A DNA stretch of 64,000 nt from Streptomyces sp. H39-S7. GTDB taxonomy: Bacteria; Actinomycetota; Actinomycetes; Streptomycetales; Streptomycetaceae. The DNA lies in assembly GCF_027158205.1 (NCBI RefSeq), contig NZ_JAPVLU010000011.1:153776-217775 (forward strand). Reading direction: 5' to 3'. Both the position numbers and the translations under genes were made by a program. The notes beneath the pieces are model-generated. The model saw only the letters and a program-made list of their open reading frames with translations. It searched no databases and was not told the origin of the DNA. Of this stretch, positions 62,590 to 64,000 are shown in pieces. Numbering within the stretch: position 1 is the first letter of the stretch; each line of letters starts with the position of its first letter.

Positions 62590-63936
62590 ATGAAACGTGC
62601 ACACACATGCTGGTCCATGGCCGCGGCACTGGCCGCGGCCATGTCCCTCGGCCTGACCGTGGGCGCTCCGTCGGCCCCGGCCGCGGCCCCGGGGAACTCG
62701 GGCGAGGTCCACATCGCTCAGCACAACGACCCATCAGCTCTCTCGGCACGAGACCGTCGCCTGCAGCAGAACCAGGTCGCGCTGAACCAGCTCGCCAATC
62801 GTCTGGTCCCGGTCCCCGAGGACCGCAGGCGCTACGTCCCCGGATTCGCGGGCATAGTCCTGGATGTCGAGCACGCCACGTTGGTCGTGCACTGGAAGGG
62901 CACCGTTCCGGCGCGCATCACCCGCGTGCTCGCCGAGGCTCCTCGTGGGGTGGAGGCCCAACTGAGCGCGGCGACGTACTCGAAGGATGAACTCAGCCGC
63001 GCCCGAGACACCCTCTTTGCCGGGGAAACCGCCCGCAACGCCACGTCGCTGGCCGCGCACGACTGGTCCGTGCACACGGTCTCCGTTCTGCCGGACGGCA
63101 GTGGACTGCAGGCGCAGTACGACACGGGGGCGCAGCGGCGTCCGTCGTCGGCATCAAGCGGTGCGCCCTCCCGGTCGGTGCTCGAAGCATCCCTGCGCGC
63201 GGCGACGGGAGTTCCGGTCGCACTGACAGCCGGTGCCGCCCCGCAGGCGACCAATCGGTTCAACGACTCCTCGCCCTGGTACGGCGGCGGCCGTCTCACC
63301 AATCCCAATGGCACCGGCTGCACAGCTGGTTTCGGCGCGACCTCCTCGGCGGGCCACCTGCTCATCACCGCGGGCCACTGCGGGACCACGGGGCAGTACT
63401 CCGACGGCGCGAACGAGACCATCGGGCCTGTCCAGGCCGCGAAGGGCTCGCTCGACACCACGATCATCCGAGTCACGAACGGCATTTCCTCCTGGCGCTA
63501 CTTCGACGGCCCATGGAACACTCAGGCCAGTAAGTACATCGACGGATCCGCGACGAACTGGACCGGCGATTACGTCTGTGGTTCCGGCTCGCAGACCGGC
63601 ATCCGCTGCAACCTGAAGATCACCAACGATGACACCTCCACCGTCCAGGACGGCATCCGCATCTCCCCGGTGGTCTTGACCGAGCGGAGTTTCGCCGCGG
63701 ACATCGCGGTGGGCAAAGGGGACAGCGGCGGCCCCGTGGTCGCCTCCACGGATGGCCAGTACGGCGAGAACATGACCGCACGCGGCATCATCATCGGCGG
63801 GAAGAACGAGGTCGCCTGCCCTGCCGGCGGTACGAGCGGGCCGACCACGTGCTTCTCGTCGATGGTCTATGTGCCGATCCGGCCGATCCTCAACTACTTC
63901 GGCCTGACCTTGCTCACCGACCCGACCCACCCGTAA
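62590..63936 (+). CDS. Secreted trypsin-like serine protease
   Basis: 448 residues from ATG 62590 (GAGGGGACG ahead). Signal peptide AAALAAAMSLGLTVGAPSAP with AAA cleavage. A pro-region of about 200 residues (LQQNQVALNQLANRLVPVPE; VHWKGTVPARITRVLAEAP) resembles alpha-lytic-type propeptides. The protease domain carries His in LLITAGHCGTTG, Asp in SLDTTIIRVTNG and Ser in VGKGDSGGPVVAS, with Cys pairs around GCTAGFGA...HCG and GIRCN. It should be released and self-processed outside the cell. Complete; terminator at 63961-64000. Confidence 0.9.
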   Translation: MKRAHTCWSMAAALAAAMSLGLTVGAPSAPAAAPGNSGEVHIAQHNDPSALSARDRRLQQNQVALNQLANRLVPVPEDRRRYVPGFAGIVLDVEHATLVVHWKGTVPARITRVLAEAPRGVEAQLSAATYSKDELSRARDTLFAGETARNATSLAAHDWSVHTVSVLPDGSGLQAQYDTGAQRRPSSASSGAPSRSVLEASLRAATGVPVALTAGAAPQATNRFNDSSPWYGGGRLTNPNGTGCTAGFGATSSAGHLLITAGHCGTTGQYSDGANETIGPVQAAKGSLDTTIIRVTNGISSWRYFDGPWNTQASKYIDGSATNWTGDYVCGSGSQTGIRCNLKITNDDTSTVQDGIRISPVVLTERSFAADIAVGKGDSGGPVVASTDGQYGENMTARGIIIGGKNEVACPAGGTSGPTTCFSSMVYVPIRPILNYFGLTLLTDPTHP

Positions 63937-63960
63937 CGGCTCCCCCGGGGCCCGCCGGCG

Positions 63961-64000
63961 GTCCGCGGCCGACCTCAGAATCGACAGGTCGACCGCGGAC
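63961..64000 (+). terminator. Hairpin terminator at window edge
   Basis: 15-base arms (63961-63975 and 63986-64000), 14 of 15 paired, with a 10-base loop, 25 bases after the protease stop. Any U-run would lie beyond the window. Confidence 0.7.

Overview
High G+C actinobacterial DNA, almost certainly Streptomyces or a close relative. The genes have strongly G/C-biased third codon positions, many GTG starts, GGAGG-type ribosome binding sites, and typical Streptomyces families (MFS pumps beside MarR/TetR regulators, SpoIIE phosphatase, ECF sigma factor with a SnoaL-like tail, DUF1906 and zinc M15 cell-wall enzymes, eCIS-type cargo). It reads as accessory chromosome: healthy genes alternate with fragments of at least eight insertion-sequence families (IS30, IS5, IS481, ISL3, ISAzo13, IS110, IS3, IS1182-like) plus an apparently intact ISAs1 copy.

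Layout. 1-10 kb: end of an FtsX-type permease, IS30 and MFS debris, a membrane protein with C-terminal ChW-like repeats, a broken eCIS-cargo leader, then a TPR protein and a 1119-residue TPR-CHAT caspase-like protease on the minus strand, facing a small Cys-containing protein and a membrane protein on the plus strand. 10-15 kb: nitrobindin-like protein, MarR/MFS operon, a tRNA-like relic and a secreted D,D-carboxypeptidase. 15-24.7 kb: an ISL3 element with exact inverted repeats, 8-bp target duplication and a passenger gene, then IS5, ISAzo13 and IS110 copies around a DUF1906 protein and a frameshifted DUF6461 gene. 24.8-26.7 kb: an eCIS-type cargo protein and a truncated CdtB-like secreted nuclease. 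27-30.5 kb: a tightly overlapped three-gene operon (receiver-thioredoxin-reductase fusion, cNMP-binding histidine kinase, UBP zinc finger).

30.5-45.5 kb: fragments of AraC, WD40 and IS3 genes; TetR/flavin monooxygenase, EamA/LysR and YtrA-type GntR/membrane-protein pairs; a signal peptidase interrupted by a papain-fold-toxin-like fragment; a truncated GH25 lysozyme; a cold-shock protein; a sortase-type surface protein; ISAs1 beside a wrecked TetR gene. 45.5-58 kb: TetR/SDR pair with a clear palindromic operator, quinone reductase, SpoIIE phosphatase, an ECF sigma/MFS operon divergent from a small gene through a mirror-image promoter pair, and a second flavin monooxygenase. 58-64 kb: a 1139-residue HTH-NACHT-HEAT protein divergent from a small hydrophobic-helix protein, then a secreted trypsin-like protease with a terminator at the edge.

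The best candidates for an undescribed system are the CHAT/TPR/membrane module (3964-10010) and the NACHT-HEAT locus (58208-62082), both of which look like biological-conflict (immunity or cell-death) systems. The repeated toxin remnants (two eCIS leaders, CdtB-like, papain-fold) suggest a site where toxin cargo turns over. All functional statements rest on motif recognition by eye; no database search was run.
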